Assembly (NCBI GenBank): GCA_002502855.1
Contig: DAQK01000029.1
Coordinates: 11,871-75,870 of the forward strand
Reading direction: 5' to 3'
Length of the DNA stretch: 64,000 nucleotides
Source of the DNA: Methanobacterium sp. UBA279
GTDB taxonomy: Archaea > Methanobacteriota > Methanobacteria > Methanobacteriales > Methanobacteriaceae
Under the pieces are notes generated by a model that saw only the letters and a list, made by a program, of their open reading frames with translations, had not been told where the DNA came from and did no database searches. This document shows, piece after piece, positions 1 to 7,812 of this stretch. A program made the translations under genes and the position numbers. How positions within the stretch are numbered: position 1 is the first letter of the stretch; every line of letters starts with the position of its first letter.

Positions 1-1128
1 TTTTCCTAACTGGTGGAGTATACTTACCTTAATAGAAGGAGATAGAAAATAATATTTCCAGGCTTTTCTTACTTGTTTACCTGCGCTTTTTGAATAGGGT
101 TCTACATGAAATATTAAATGGGTTTTTTCCAGGACATAAAGTATACTTTTTACCAGAGCAGATGAAATTCCCAAATTATTTGCTAATTTACCTTCTGATA
201 GCTCTCCAGGTTTCTGTAAGGCAAGAAAAACAAGTATTCTATGTATGAAACTTCTTGTATCTGTTCTAAAAGACTTTATATACTGCACATCCATCTCTAT
301 TACTCGATCTAACATGCTAAATGTTTTTTCATGAATCTCATTATGTTCTAAGTTAATTCCATAAGGAAATCCTCCACAGCAAATATAATCTTTCCATTCC
401 TTTTCAATCGGTCTTCCGATTTTTAATAAATCTTTAGTTAAATCGATTTCCTTTTTGTAAGCTTCATTTACTTCACCATTGAAGATGAGGTTTTTAATAC
501 TTGTGGATATGCCTTCAGGTGGGGATATTCCGTGTTTCAAGATTAGATACTCACTAAAGTCCAGGGGGAATATGGGTTCTTTTTTTATTCTACGGGCAGC
601 ATCAGCATTTAATTCAAAATTTAATGCTGAGGAACCTGTAAATATCATGAAAATTTTCTTACTTTGATCGTAGAATATTTTACCTGCAAGTGACCAGTCT
701 TTGTCATATTGAGCTTCATCTATCAGGATAAACAGATTTTCATCCAGATTAACTGGTGTTTTATCATGGATTTCACTCGTAAATGTGTTTATAATTTCGC
801 TGATTCTTCCTCCAAGATAATCTTTTAGATTATCAGTGGTGAAATAGAGGACGTTATCCTTCTTTATTCCTTTTTCGTTTATTAAATAATCATACAACTG
901 AAAAAGAAGAGTGGTTTTTCCAACTCCACGTAATCCTGGTAATGTGATAAACCTTTCTTCACTGGTGCCATCTAAAAAGTTATCAACTTGATTTTTAAGC
1001 TTGAAAAATGCATTTCTACATTGAAGCTTTTCCCCATTTTTATAAATATAATTGTGAGCAAATAGTGGTCCTTCTTCTATTCTCATCTGTATATAATCTA
1101 AAAGATCTTCGTTACTGGGAGACACCAT
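1..1128 (-). CDS. Archaeal AAA ATPase, DUF4143-like (runs off window)
   Basis: The reading frame is open from an ATG at 1128 to the window edge (376 codons, no stop), so the C-terminus is outside. A Walker A motif, GLRGVGKTTLLFQ, is encoded near 922-960. It is followed by a Walker B-like ILIDEAQYDKDW and the sensor-like segment FTGSSALNFELNADAARR. The C-terminal part has a winged-helix-like segment and WKYYFLSPSIK, as in archaeal ATPases with a DUF4143 tail. It is clearly paralogous to the gene at 41167-42627 over the whole visible length. Family members are poorly understood P-loop ATPases with a nuclease-like tail. Three palindromes surround its promoter, suggesting tight control, perhaps by the protein itself. 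Confidence 0.85.
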   Translation of the reverse strand, partial: MVSPSNEDLLDYIQMRIEEGPLFAHNYIYKNGEKLQCRNAFFKLKNQVDNFLDGTSEERFITLPGLRGVGKTTLLFQLYDYLINEKGIKKDNVLYFTTDNLKDYLGGRISEIINTFTSEIHDKTPVNLDENLFILIDEAQYDKDWSLAGKIFYDQSKKIFMIFTGSSALNFELNADAARRIKKEPIFPLDFSEYLILKHGISPPEGISTSIKNLIFNGEVNEAYKKEIDLTKDLLKIGRPIEKEWKDYICCGGFPYGINLEHNEIHEKTFSMLDRVIEMDVQYIKSFRTDTRSFIHRILVFLALQKPGELSEGKLANNLGISSALVKSILYVLEKTHLIFHVEPYSKSAGKQVRKAWKYYFLSPSIKVSILHQLGK

Positions 1129-1136
1129 AATATCAC

Positions 1137-1224
1137 TTACTCTATTCTATGAGTGACCATATATAAATACTTACTCATAATGATGAGTGACACTTTATAT
1201 GTAATTACTCAGATTTATGAGTGA
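1137..1224 (-). promoter_or_regulatory. Three phased palindromic operators around the ATPase TATA box
   Basis: Three 20-bp palindromes of the form TTACTCA-N6-TGAGTGA lie at 1137-1156, 1171-1190 and 1205-1224, each exactly 34 bp from the next. The middle one has arms ACTCAT/ATGAGT around AATG; the outer two have one or two mismatches. The TATA-like element TTTATATA (minus strand, about 1161-1168) sits between the first and second palindromes, 30-40 bp before the ATG at 1128. This layout fits repression by occlusion of the promoter. The same 34-bp spacing with different half-sites is found in front of the paralogue at 41167-42627. Confidence 0.75.
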
Positions 1225-1235
1225 ATTAAAATAAA

Positions 1236-1544
1236 TATCTAAAGACACCAAAGATGAATTAATCATTTCAAACCTAGTTCTAAGCGAAACAATAACTGGA
1301 ATAAACAAAAAAAACAGGTGTTGAAGCCTGTAAAATCGTTTTTAACTAAATTATGGATAACTTTACCATAAAAACTCAAACAAAAAAATTATATCCTAAA
1401 GCAATGCAAACCCTGGTTAAATACCACAACCTGTCCTTTGCAGATAGCGTTTCAGTAGAAATAATGAAATTAATGAATATTCATGAAATAGCTTCCTTTG
1501 ATGATAAATTTGACAATAAGAAAGGAATATTAAGGTTACATTAA
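1236..1544 (+). pseudogene. Degenerate PIN-domain (VapC-like) toxin remnant
   Basis: Two fragments in different frames resemble the middle and end of the intact PIN protein at 2750-3145. The first, near 1241-1320, reads KDELIISNLVLSETITGI and stops at TGA. The second ends at 1544 with the tail EIASFDDKFDNKKGILRLH, which matches EIISFDTDFDNKDGVIRVH of the intact protein. The N-terminal aspartate strand is missing and at least one frameshift and one stop interrupt it. It is therefore a dead copy of a PIN RNase. It starts just beyond the outermost ATPase operator. Confidence 0.65.
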
Positions 1545-1565
1545 CAAATTTCTATTATATAGTAA

Positions 1566-1680
1566 TTATAACGCCACTTGGTATCCAAAAAGCCCGATAA
1601 TACACCGGATCGTCGAAATCAAAAACGATTCTGAAGAAACACGCATTACGAACTTAAAGGAGACAACGTCATTTATATGC
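1566..1680 (+). pseudogene. Fragment resembling archaeal signal peptidase I
   Basis: From about 1566 a short open stretch reads YNATWYPKSPIIHRIVEIKN, and after a 1-2 nt shift KGDNV. In archaeal S26 signal peptidases the segment YNATW...P-x-IHRV followed by KGDNN spans the conserved region around the catalytic His or Asp boxes. No start, catalytic serine region or C-terminus is present. It overlaps the 3' end of the toxin gene on the other strand. This is gene debris; the assignment rests on motif recall rather than alignment. Confidence 0.45.
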
Positions 1681-1926
1681 TTTTTTGCGAGGTAAAATAG
1701 CAAAAACTATAATCACACGATCTTCTAACAGTTTAAAAAGAATTCTATATCTCCCAACCCGAAGACGATAATGGTTTGGGTAACCTTTTAATTTTTTGAT
1801 GTCAAGTTCTGGGACGAAGCCATCTTTAAGCTTCGCTATTTTGTTTTTAATAGTATCTTTGTCGGATTGTTCAATACTTTCAAGTTTCTTAGAAGCTTTT
1901 CGTTCTAAAAAAACCTTATATTTCAT
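1669..1926 (-). CDS. RelE/ParE-family toxin
   Basis: This 85-residue basic protein has the RelE fold signature: an N-terminal strand (KYKVFLERKA), two helices ending in LDIKKLKGYPNHYRLRVG, and a C-terminal strand RYRILFKLLEDRVIIVFAI. Such toxins cleave mRNA in the ribosomal A-site; the conserved LKG...YRLRVGRYRI block carries the RNA-contact residues. The start ATG at 1926 lies inside the end of the antitoxin gene (11-nt overlap), the usual arrangement for a co-translated pair. The length is normal, so it is probably functional. The exact subfamily (RelE or ParE) cannot be settled here. Confidence 0.85.
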   Translation of the reverse strand: MKYKVFLERKASKKLESIEQSDKDTIKNKIAKLKDGFVPELDIKKLKGYPNHYRLRVGRYRILFKLLEDRVIIVFAILPRKKAYK

Positions 1927-2089
1927 TTAATTCCAGTTCTCCGGCTTTTTTACGTTTTTCGAATTCTTTTATAGCTTCGATTTCATCATCTTCAGGTTCT
2001 TCAAGCCCAATAAGCCGGGAATCGATAATGCCCTCTATTTTTTCTAGCATCACTTTTATTTCCTTTATCTCCCTTTCAATTTCACTCAA
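1916..2089 (-). CDS. RelB-like antitoxin
   Basis: A 57-residue acidic, helical protein is encoded directly upstream of the RelE toxin. It starts at TTG 2089, preceded by GGTGA with about 6 nt spacing, and ends in TAA 11 nt into the toxin gene. The sequence begins SEIEREIKEIKVMLEKIEG and ends KRKKAGELELNEI, with a heptad-like N-terminal helix followed by an acidic stretch (EEPEDDE). It fits the small coiled antitoxins that accompany RelE toxins in methanogens: position, overlap, charge and length all agree. An internal ATG at 2050 is a less likely start. Confidence 0.75.
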   Translation of the reverse strand: MSEIEREIKEIKVMLEKIEGIIDSRLIGLEEPEDDEIEAIKEFEKRKKAGELELNEI

Positions 2090-2174
2090 TTAAATTCACC
2101 AAATAATATCTTGATTCTCAAATTATTTAATAGTTCCTTTGATACTAAACTATTTTAGAAATTCTTCGACTATT

Positions 2175-2275
2175 TTATTTCTCACAAGTTGCATAAAACC
2201 CATCAGTATCCGCATACAATACTTTGAAACCCTGTTTTTCAACAGCCACAACATACTTACTGGAGGTTATAAGGT
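2175..2275 (-). pseudogene. Family B DNA polymerase motif C fragment
   Basis: The minus strand encodes GFKVLYADTDGFYAT and then CEK-stop. The block KVLYADTDG is the catalytic motif C of archaeal family B DNA polymerases, holding two metal-binding aspartates. Upstream it continues through SSKYVVAVEKQ but has no start and none of the other polymerase motifs, and it stops soon after motif C. It is a stray piece of a polB gene in the debris between toxin-antitoxin modules. Nothing else gene-like is visible between 2100 and 2526 except the small tail at 2275-2328. Confidence 0.45.
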
Positions 2276-2328
2276 ATGCTGAGGGGGAGTTTGAGAGGGT
2301 GAAAGAGCGCCATAAATTAGAAAAATAA
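2275..2328 (+). repeat. Imperfect direct repeat, left copy (C-terminal coding tail)
   Basis: This stretch reads YAEGEFERVKERHKLEK and then a stop. It is similar in DNA and in reading frame to 3209-3268, which reads CVEREFELLEKRRELNNKI and a stop. Both look like the last codons of the same unidentified gene. The two copies bracket the AbrB/PIN module at 2527-3145. Confidence 0.5.
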
Positions 2329-2526
2329 CAAAAAATAAAAATCAGGAAGATGTAAAGCTTTATCGAGTTCTGGCTGATATATTAAATTTTTGGCGGATAT
2401 GATGGCGGGAAAAACCAAGTGTATTCTGAATTTTCCTAAGCTGAAATTTAACCAATCTACGCTAAATTGATATTCACAGTTAAATTTTATATAAGTTGTT
2501 AAATTTATATTTAATTGGTGAATCTT

Positions 2527-2778
2527 ATGATAACTACTAAAGTGTATGATAACAACCAAACGGCTATTCCCTCGGAGATTCGTAAAATGTTCAAAGTACA
2601 GGCCAACGACATCGTGGAATGGATTGTAAATGAAGATGGTGAAATCAACATTAATTTTAGAAAGCGGTGCAGACTAGATGATATCGTGGGAATAGTATCA
2701 AGTAAAAAACCCATTGACAGTGTTAAAATTCAAAAAAGAATAGACCACGGTGAGGAAATTGATTCTAGTAGACACTAA
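2527..2778 (+). CDS. AbrB/MazE-like antitoxin
   Basis: This 83-residue protein has the swapped-hairpin (SpoVT/AbrB) DNA-binding fold. Its N-terminus ITTKVYDNNQTAIPSEIRKMF matches the family pattern of a strand, a turn and the (I/L)P-x-E-(I/V)R-K segment, followed by V..NDIVEWIVNEDGEI. The ATG at 2527 is preferred over an upstream TTG at 2515 because GGTGA at 2517-2521 sits 5 nt before it. It overlaps the PIN toxin gene by 29 nt. The C-terminal tail probably wraps the toxin. It should bind its own promoter, where AT-rich TATA-like DNA lies at about 2480-2515. Confidence 0.85.
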   Translation: MITTKVYDNNQTAIPSEIRKMFKVQANDIVEWIVNEDGEININFRKRCRLDDIVGIVSSKKPIDSVKIQKRIDHGEEIDSSRH

Positions 2779-3145
2779 TTTCTTTATAAACCTTTTAGAT
2801 ACCAAAGACAGGTACCATGAAAGGGCCGTAGAAATTCTAAGTAAAATAGAAAATGAAGAAAAATACGTTACTGATGGCGTGATCTTTGAATCAATAACTA
2901 TTTCTGGGAGTTTATATGGGGGTAAAATAGCTACAGACCTGTACCATAACATCAAAGACAATTACAAAATATATAACACCAACCATCTTCTGGATAGAGG
3001 TATGATTACCCATTTGAAGTATGACGGGTCCCTGTCACTGGTAGATACCCTACTTCTGGAGACCATGAAAGAATTAGAAATCAATGAAATAATATCATTT
3101 GACACTGATTTTGATAATAAAGATGGAGTAATTAGGGTACATTAA
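2750..3145 (+). CDS. VapC-like PIN-domain RNase toxin
   Basis: This 131-residue PIN domain has the expected acidic residues: Asp in LVDTNFFI near the N-terminus, Glu in VIFES, Asp in SLVDTLLLE, and the terminal SFDTDFDNKDG cluster. VapC toxins cleave tRNA or rRNA and are held inactive by the partner encoded just upstream. The start is GTG 2750 inside the antitoxin gene; TTG 2759 is an alternative that gives LILVDTN. All four acidic positions are present, so it should be catalytically competent. A dead relative lies at 1236-1544. Confidence 0.85.
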   Translation: MRKLILVDTNFFINLLDTKDRYHERAVEILSKIENEEKYVTDGVIFESITISGSLYGGKIATDLYHNIKDNYKIYNTNHLLDRGMITHLKYDGSLSLVDTLLLETMKELEINEIISFDTDFDNKDGVIRVH

Positions 3146-3208
3146 TGTGGGGGCCCTCTGCCATGGATCAGTGAAATTTAAACTCAGCACTTGATGAAGG
3201 GTCATGGG

Positions 3209-3268
3209 TGTGTTGAGAGGGAGTTTGAACTGTTAGAAAAACGTCGTGAATTAAATAATAAAATTTAA
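3209..3268 (+). repeat. Imperfect direct repeat, right copy (C-terminal coding tail)
   Basis: This is the partner of 2275-2328. The shared core is T(A/G)TG(C/T)TGAG-GGGAGTTTGA, and both copies end in a stop after a basic/acidic helix. Together they flank the AbrB/PIN module. Confidence 0.5.
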
Positions 3269-3288
3269 CCATTAAGTTTTTTCTTTAT

Positions 3289-3921
3289 TTGAAATTTAAA
3301 TGTTTTGATATGAATAAACTAGAAAAAATTTTATTACTTTATAACAAATTAGAATATATGAGTTTTAAGAAATTCTTAACTGAAAGCTATCGTTCACCCG
3401 TAGCAGCTACCATATTAGTACTGATTTCACCTTTTGTTTATTCTTTATTTGTTAATAAAGATTGGATAGCAGTATACAGTTCCATTCCTCAATTTATATG
3501 GGTTATTTTGTTAATTATTCTTTTATTATGGTTTTTAACAATAATCATAAGAAGAAAAATGTCTTACCATTCAGGTCCGTTTAGTGTGGGAGCTCCCTAC
3601 TATGGTTGGAGAGATTTAGGTGAATTGCCCTATTTTAATGTTATATGGAAAATTAGAACTCCTAATCCAGATCCAATTCCAGATCCATTTGATATAAGAA
3701 ATAAGAAATTATCAATTGATGTGGAATATTTTCCAAGATGTCCTAATTGTAAAACTAAATTAGAAATGTCCGATAATTTATATTGGTACAGTTGGTTTTG
3801 TGTAGGATGCGGTTTCAATTTAAAGACTTGGAATACCTTTGATAGAGTAAGACATAGAGCTGAAAAGATAGCTGAAAGGGAATTAGAAATAATGGAAGAA
3901 CAATCTGATCGTCAAAACTAA
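3289..3921 (+). CDS. Two-TM protein with C-terminal zinc ribbon
   Basis: I do not recognise the family. The predicted 210-residue protein has two hydrophobic segments (about residues 38-55 and 66-88), a proline-rich linker (TPNPDPIPDPF, about 124-134), then a zinc ribbon with CPNC at 151-154 and CVGC at 171-174, and a charged C-terminal helix. Both termini are probably cytoplasmic. The start is uncertain: TTG 3289, ATG 3310 or ATG 3358, none with a clear ribosome binding site. The FAN1-like nuclease gene starts 26 nt after its stop, suggesting one transcript and a shared role, perhaps as a membrane anchor or sensor. Confidence 0.7.
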   Translation: MKFKCFDMNKLEKILLLYNKLEYMSFKKFLTESYRSPVAATILVLISPFVYSLFVNKDWIAVYSSIPQFIWVILLIILLLWFLTIIIRRKMSYHSGPFSVGAPYYGWRDLGELPYFNVIWKIRTPNPDPIPDPFDIRNKKLSIDVEYFPRCPNCKTKLEMSDNLYWYSWFCVGCGFNLKTWNTFDRVRHRAEKIAERELEIMEEQSDRQN

Positions 3922-3947
3922 ATAACCATTATATTAAGGGGTTAATC

Positions 3948-6251
3948 ATGGTTTCAAGTGATGAAATTAATAAAAGACTCAGGGCGCGAAAGGAAGGTAA
4001 ATTACAAAAGGAGATTAAGGATTATTTAATTTGTGATAGGTGCAATGGATACTATGAACTCCAGAATGATGAATCTCCGGGTGATTTTGCTAGTGAATGC
4101 AGTTGTGGTGGGAATTTAATTTATTCAAATAGTCTTGAAGTGATTGGTGAAAGTATAGGTAAGCAAGGAAAGATAATTTATTGCCCGAATTGTGGAACTG
4201 AAAATCCAGATTATGCTAATTTTTGCCAAGAGTGTGGGGAAAAAATTTCTGATATATTTGAAGAAAAGCAACATGATGAAACTAAAATCATTGATATTGA
4301 AAGCGAAAATTATGATGATATCGAACCGGGATATGTTATTTTTTTAAACAGAGCTAATGGTCATATGGTTGGTTCTGAGTTTCCCAATAATTTCAAATAT
4401 GATTATGGTATAAATACTGATGAATTAATAGTAGATGCCATGAATAATAATCATTTGACCTTGTCTAAACCTTTATATAATGTTGAAAAGGCCCGAGTGG
4501 TTGATATTAAAAAAATATTAAAAAAGTATAGCCAACCAGTTTCTGGCAGGAAAAAAGAGTTAGTAGAACGTATAAAGAATAATCTTACAGGAAATGAAAT
4601 TATATCCGAATTCCCGGGATCATATTATGTTTTAACTGAAAATGGGGAGAAAATTGTCAAAGAAAATGATCATGTAGCTTATTATCATTACAATTCAACA
4701 AATTTCAGCGTATTTTCATTAGAAGAATATCATGATTTATTAAAAAACAATACTGATGCTAATTTGAAATATATTGTAGCACTAGATTTATTAGAAAAAT
4801 ATGGATTAACAGAGAGAAGAAAAGGGAACTGGGGTTTGTATAGAAACTCAATTCTATCAAAATATAAGGTAAATAAAGATAAAAATGACTATGAAGCTGC
4901 TTTAGACTGTTGCTTTAAAGTTTGCATCTTGGATACAAGCGGCCTATCCAATAACGATCAATATTTTGAAGAATTTATTGATTTAGCACCAGGAGTCATA
5001 GATTTTATACAATATTTAATTAAGAAGACAAATTCACAATTAGAATCCAACTTTAATGCCTTAAAAATTAGATATTACACATGTTTTGATGATTTAAGTT
5101 TGCCTAAATCCGTATTATCAAAAGAACAGTCTTTTAATGTTTTAATTAAAGAATTAGGTTTTGAAAATAATTTAGCTTCTGATGAAAAAAACCCTTCAAA
5201 GCAGCCTCCAAAGAATAGGAATGATAAAATAAATTTCGTGACTTTTGATGTAGAAAAGATAGATAGTGGTGGTAGAGGAAAAGCAAAATATCTGTTTGAA
5301 GACTCAGATCTTTTTGTTGAAGAAGTCGCTATTAAATTTTACGAAAATCTCGGATATAATGCTTTGTGGTCGGAAGATTTTTATTGGGGATTTTTAATGG
5401 CTTTGTTGTTTTGGGATGTGATTTTTGCTAGAATAAATGGAGTTTTTAATGAAGGTTTTCCACTAGCTTCTCAATTTAATGACATGCCTCATGATTTTTT
5501 CAAACCAGAATTTTATCTCAGAAGGAAAAATTTGATCAACAACCGATTGAATCAACTCAATAATAACAACATAGAACAAGAAATTTCAAATTCCTATAAA
5601 ATAAACTATGGGAAATCTTGCCGCCCTATTGAAAGGTGGGATCGTTTTACTCAAGAGGAATTACTGATTCCCACTAAAACAATGAATAAAACGATGCTTT
5701 TAGGTATTTTAGAAAGGTTAATCTCAAATTTTGCTGAAAATAGAAGTGGTTTACCTGATTTGATCGTCTACAATAATAATGAATTATTTTTTTCAGAAGT
5801 AAAAAGTGAAAGGGATAGGGTTTCTGATAAACAAATGTCGTGGCATTTGTTTTTAGCTAAAAAAATGGATATTAAGGTGGATCTTTTCCTTGTTAATCAT
5901 ACTGAAAGGAAAGTAAACAATCTTAAATCAAAATATTCTCTGTATGAAGAGTTTGAACCTGAAGGTAGTTTAGAAGAGTTTAAAGATGATCTAGCCCTAA
6001 TGCAAGACTTCGCCACTGATTTAACTAATATGATTAACAATATCAAATTTACTGTCGATAAAGATGGTAATGAGGATAAAAAGATTAAATCAAAAATTCA
6101 GGAAGTACAAAATGAGATTAATCAAAGAAAAAAGGAATTAGATAGAAAATTAAAAGTTTTAAGTTCTGAAATAATAATTGTGAGAGTTTTAAAGGATAAA
6201 ACTAACCCTTATAACTTTGAATTTGAAATTAGTACTGATGAAAAAAATTAA
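3948..6251 (+). CDS. FAN1-like VRR-NUC nuclease with zinc ribbons and SAP-like domain
   Basis: This 767-residue protein combines two N-terminal zinc ribbons (Cys29, 32, 51, 53 and CPNC/CQEC at 79-96), a SAP-like helix pair at about 177-213 (VDIKKILKKY...GRKKELVERI), a helical middle, and a FAN1-type C-terminal half. The helical middle domain shows YENLGYNALWSEDFYW and LLFWDVIFA (463-493). The VRR-NUC core shows GLPDLIV (601-607) and FFSEVKS-x2-DRVSDKQ (614-629), giving candidate catalytic Asp604, Glu617 and Lys619. FAN1 proteins are structure-specific nucleases that act on flaps and interstrand crosslinks. A coiled-coil tail follows residue 710. It lies between the zinc-ribbon membrane protein gene and the channel gene. 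Confidence 0.85.
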   Translation: MVSSDEINKRLRARKEGKLQKEIKDYLICDRCNGYYELQNDESPGDFASECSCGGNLIYSNSLEVIGESIGKQGKIIYCPNCGTENPDYANFCQECGEKISDIFEEKQHDETKIIDIESENYDDIEPGYVIFLNRANGHMVGSEFPNNFKYDYGINTDELIVDAMNNNHLTLSKPLYNVEKARVVDIKKILKKYSQPVSGRKKELVERIKNNLTGNEIISEFPGSYYVLTENGEKIVKENDHVAYYHYNSTNFSVFSLEEYHDLLKNNTDANLKYIVALDLLEKYGLTERRKGNWGLYRNSILSKYKVNKDKNDYEAALDCCFKVCILDTSGLSNNDQYFEEFIDLAPGVIDFIQYLIKKTNSQLESNFNALKIRYYTCFDDLSLPKSVLSKEQSFNVLIKELGFENNLASDEKNPSKQPPKNRNDKINFVTFDVEKIDSGGRGKAKYLFEDSDLFVEEVAIKFYENLGYNALWSEDFYWGFLMALLFWDVIFARINGVFNEGFPLASQFNDMPHDFFKPEFYLRRKNLINNRLNQLNNNNIEQEISNSYKINYGKSCRPIERWDRFTQEELLIPTKTMNKTMLLGILERLISNFAENRSGLPDLIVYNNNELFFSEVKSERDRVSDKQMSWHLFLAKKMDIKVDLFLVNHTERKVNNLKSKYSLYEEFEPEGSLEEFKDDLALMQDFATDLTNMINNIKFTVDKDGNEDKKIKSKIQEVQNEINQRKKELDRKLKVLSSEIIIVRVLKDKTNPYNFEFEISTDEKN

Positions 6252-6331
6252 ACAAATTTGTTGAATATTACAAAAGGAATTATAATTAATTAAAATTTAA
6301 TTTCTAGTTAAAAAACCACTAAGGGACGGCC

Positions 6332-7693
6332 ATGGTAAGCTGTAAATATGAATATCAAGAGGATGGGTATACAAACTATAAATGTGTTGAGGAATCTTGG
6401 AAGGATTCAGATTACTGCATACTCCATATGGATTTTCCCGCTGATGAAAAATCCCCCGAATTCAGGCTTATATCGGAAGAGAAAAGGAAGAAAACTAATG
6501 AGAAAATAATCAACAATGATTTCGATTTTACGGGTGCAAAATTATGGGATATAAAACTCCAAGGTGCTAACATCAAGGGTGGTGTTATTTTTAGTGGTGC
6601 TATTATAGAAGGTGGCGCTTATTTTAGTGATGCTACTATATGGGATGCAAAATTTATTGGTACAACATTCCACGCTATCGCTGATTTTAGACGTGCAAAA
6701 TTAATGAATGCTTATTTTGTAAATGCGAATTTTGAATATGTTGTTTCGACTCTTTCAGACAATTTAGATGAGGTTTTAAAAGTTGATACTGGTTCAAGTT
6801 ATGCTGCTCTTGTGGACGCTATTATGGATGAATCTCCAACTGTTTTCAGTTATGCTATTATGGACGAATCTCTTGTTAATTTCAGCGATGCGATTATACA
6901 CAGTGCTCAGTTTGATGGCATTACTGCAACGGGCTTTGTTAATTTTAGCGGTGCCAAAATAAGAGGGAGTGCTACTTTTTCAAATTCCAATTTAAAATTT
7001 GGTATTTCTTGTATCAGTACCATTATTGAAGATCGTGTTAGTTTTGAGAGTTCAATCCTAGATGGTTATTCTAGTTTTGAGGGTACAACTATAAGGGGTG
7101 ATGCTGAATTCAAAGGCGCCACTATAAATGCTGTTGATTTCAGAGGTGCTACTATAGAAGGTAACGCTAATTTTATTGACTCTACAATAAATTCTTGTAA
7201 TATTGAAATGTCCGATATAAAAGGACGATTATTTTTAAAGGGCTCTAAATTCAAATTACTTCAAAATGAAGAGGATGCTTATAGAAAGGCAAAACGTCTT
7301 TATGAATCATTGGGTGATAAAAACGCTGCAGATGAACATTATTACCTTGAAATGATAACCCACAGAAAGCAAAGACCTTATTACTACAAATATCCAGAGT
7401 TATTAGTACAATATTGTTTTGGCTATGGTGTTTATCCTTATAGAATTATAGGCACTGCTATAGTAGTTGCTTTTATTTTTGCAGTTTTATTCTGGTTTGG
7501 CAGTGGTTTAAAAGGAGAATATGGATTCCCAACATATTTATATTTTAGCTTTAAAAATGCTCTAGCATTAGGCACAAGTGAATATCAGCTAACTTCCGGA
7601 ACCTATCAACTTTTAGCGACTTTAGAAATAATATTAGGAACTTTTTTATGGGCAGCGTTCGTAGCGACATTTGCAAGGAAATTCATGAGATAA
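6332..7693 (+). CDS. Pentapeptide-repeat protein with C-terminal ion-channel domain
   Basis: This 453-residue protein starts with a Cys/His cluster (Cys4, Cys18, Cys29, His32). It then carries pentapeptide-like repeats A(D/N)F-x-x from about residue 63 to 310 (for example FTGAK, FSGAI, FSDAT, FRGAT). The C-terminus has a two-helix pore module: TM1 at about 372-390, a re-entrant loop containing ALALGTSEY at about 404-418, and TM2 at about 425-449, like Ion_trans_2 potassium-channel domains. The repeat helix may bind a cytoplasmic partner and gate the pore. It is 80 nt downstream of the FAN1-like gene, probably in the same operon. A role as membrane effector is inference. Confidence 0.8.
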   Translation: MVSCKYEYQEDGYTNYKCVEESWKDSDYCILHMDFPADEKSPEFRLISEEKRKKTNEKIINNDFDFTGAKLWDIKLQGANIKGGVIFSGAIIEGGAYFSDATIWDAKFIGTTFHAIADFRRAKLMNAYFVNANFEYVVSTLSDNLDEVLKVDTGSSYAALVDAIMDESPTVFSYAIMDESLVNFSDAIIHSAQFDGITATGFVNFSGAKIRGSATFSNSNLKFGISCISTIIEDRVSFESSILDGYSSFEGTTIRGDAEFKGATINAVDFRGATIEGNANFIDSTINSCNIEMSDIKGRLFLKGSKFKLLQNEEDAYRKAKRLYESLGDKNAADEHYYLEMITHRKQRPYYYKYPELLVQYCFGYGVYPYRIIGTAIVVAFIFAVLFWFGSGLKGEYGFPTYLYFSFKNALALGTSEYQLTSGTYQLLATLEIILGTFLWAAFVATFARKFMR

Positions 7694-7812
7694 TAGATAA
7701 AAAAATGGCGTAAAAATAAAATAATTTTAATACTTCGCATATTAACGTAATCCGTTCATAGGTTCAGCATAGTATAGCATTATTATTAGATTTCCAAAAA
7801 AAACTTTCAAAT

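Noticed and set aside
2317..2714. Two minus-strand frames opposite the AbrB antitoxin promoter and gene
   Set aside because: They are antisense to the intact AbrB gene and its AT-rich promoter; no motif or start signal supports them.
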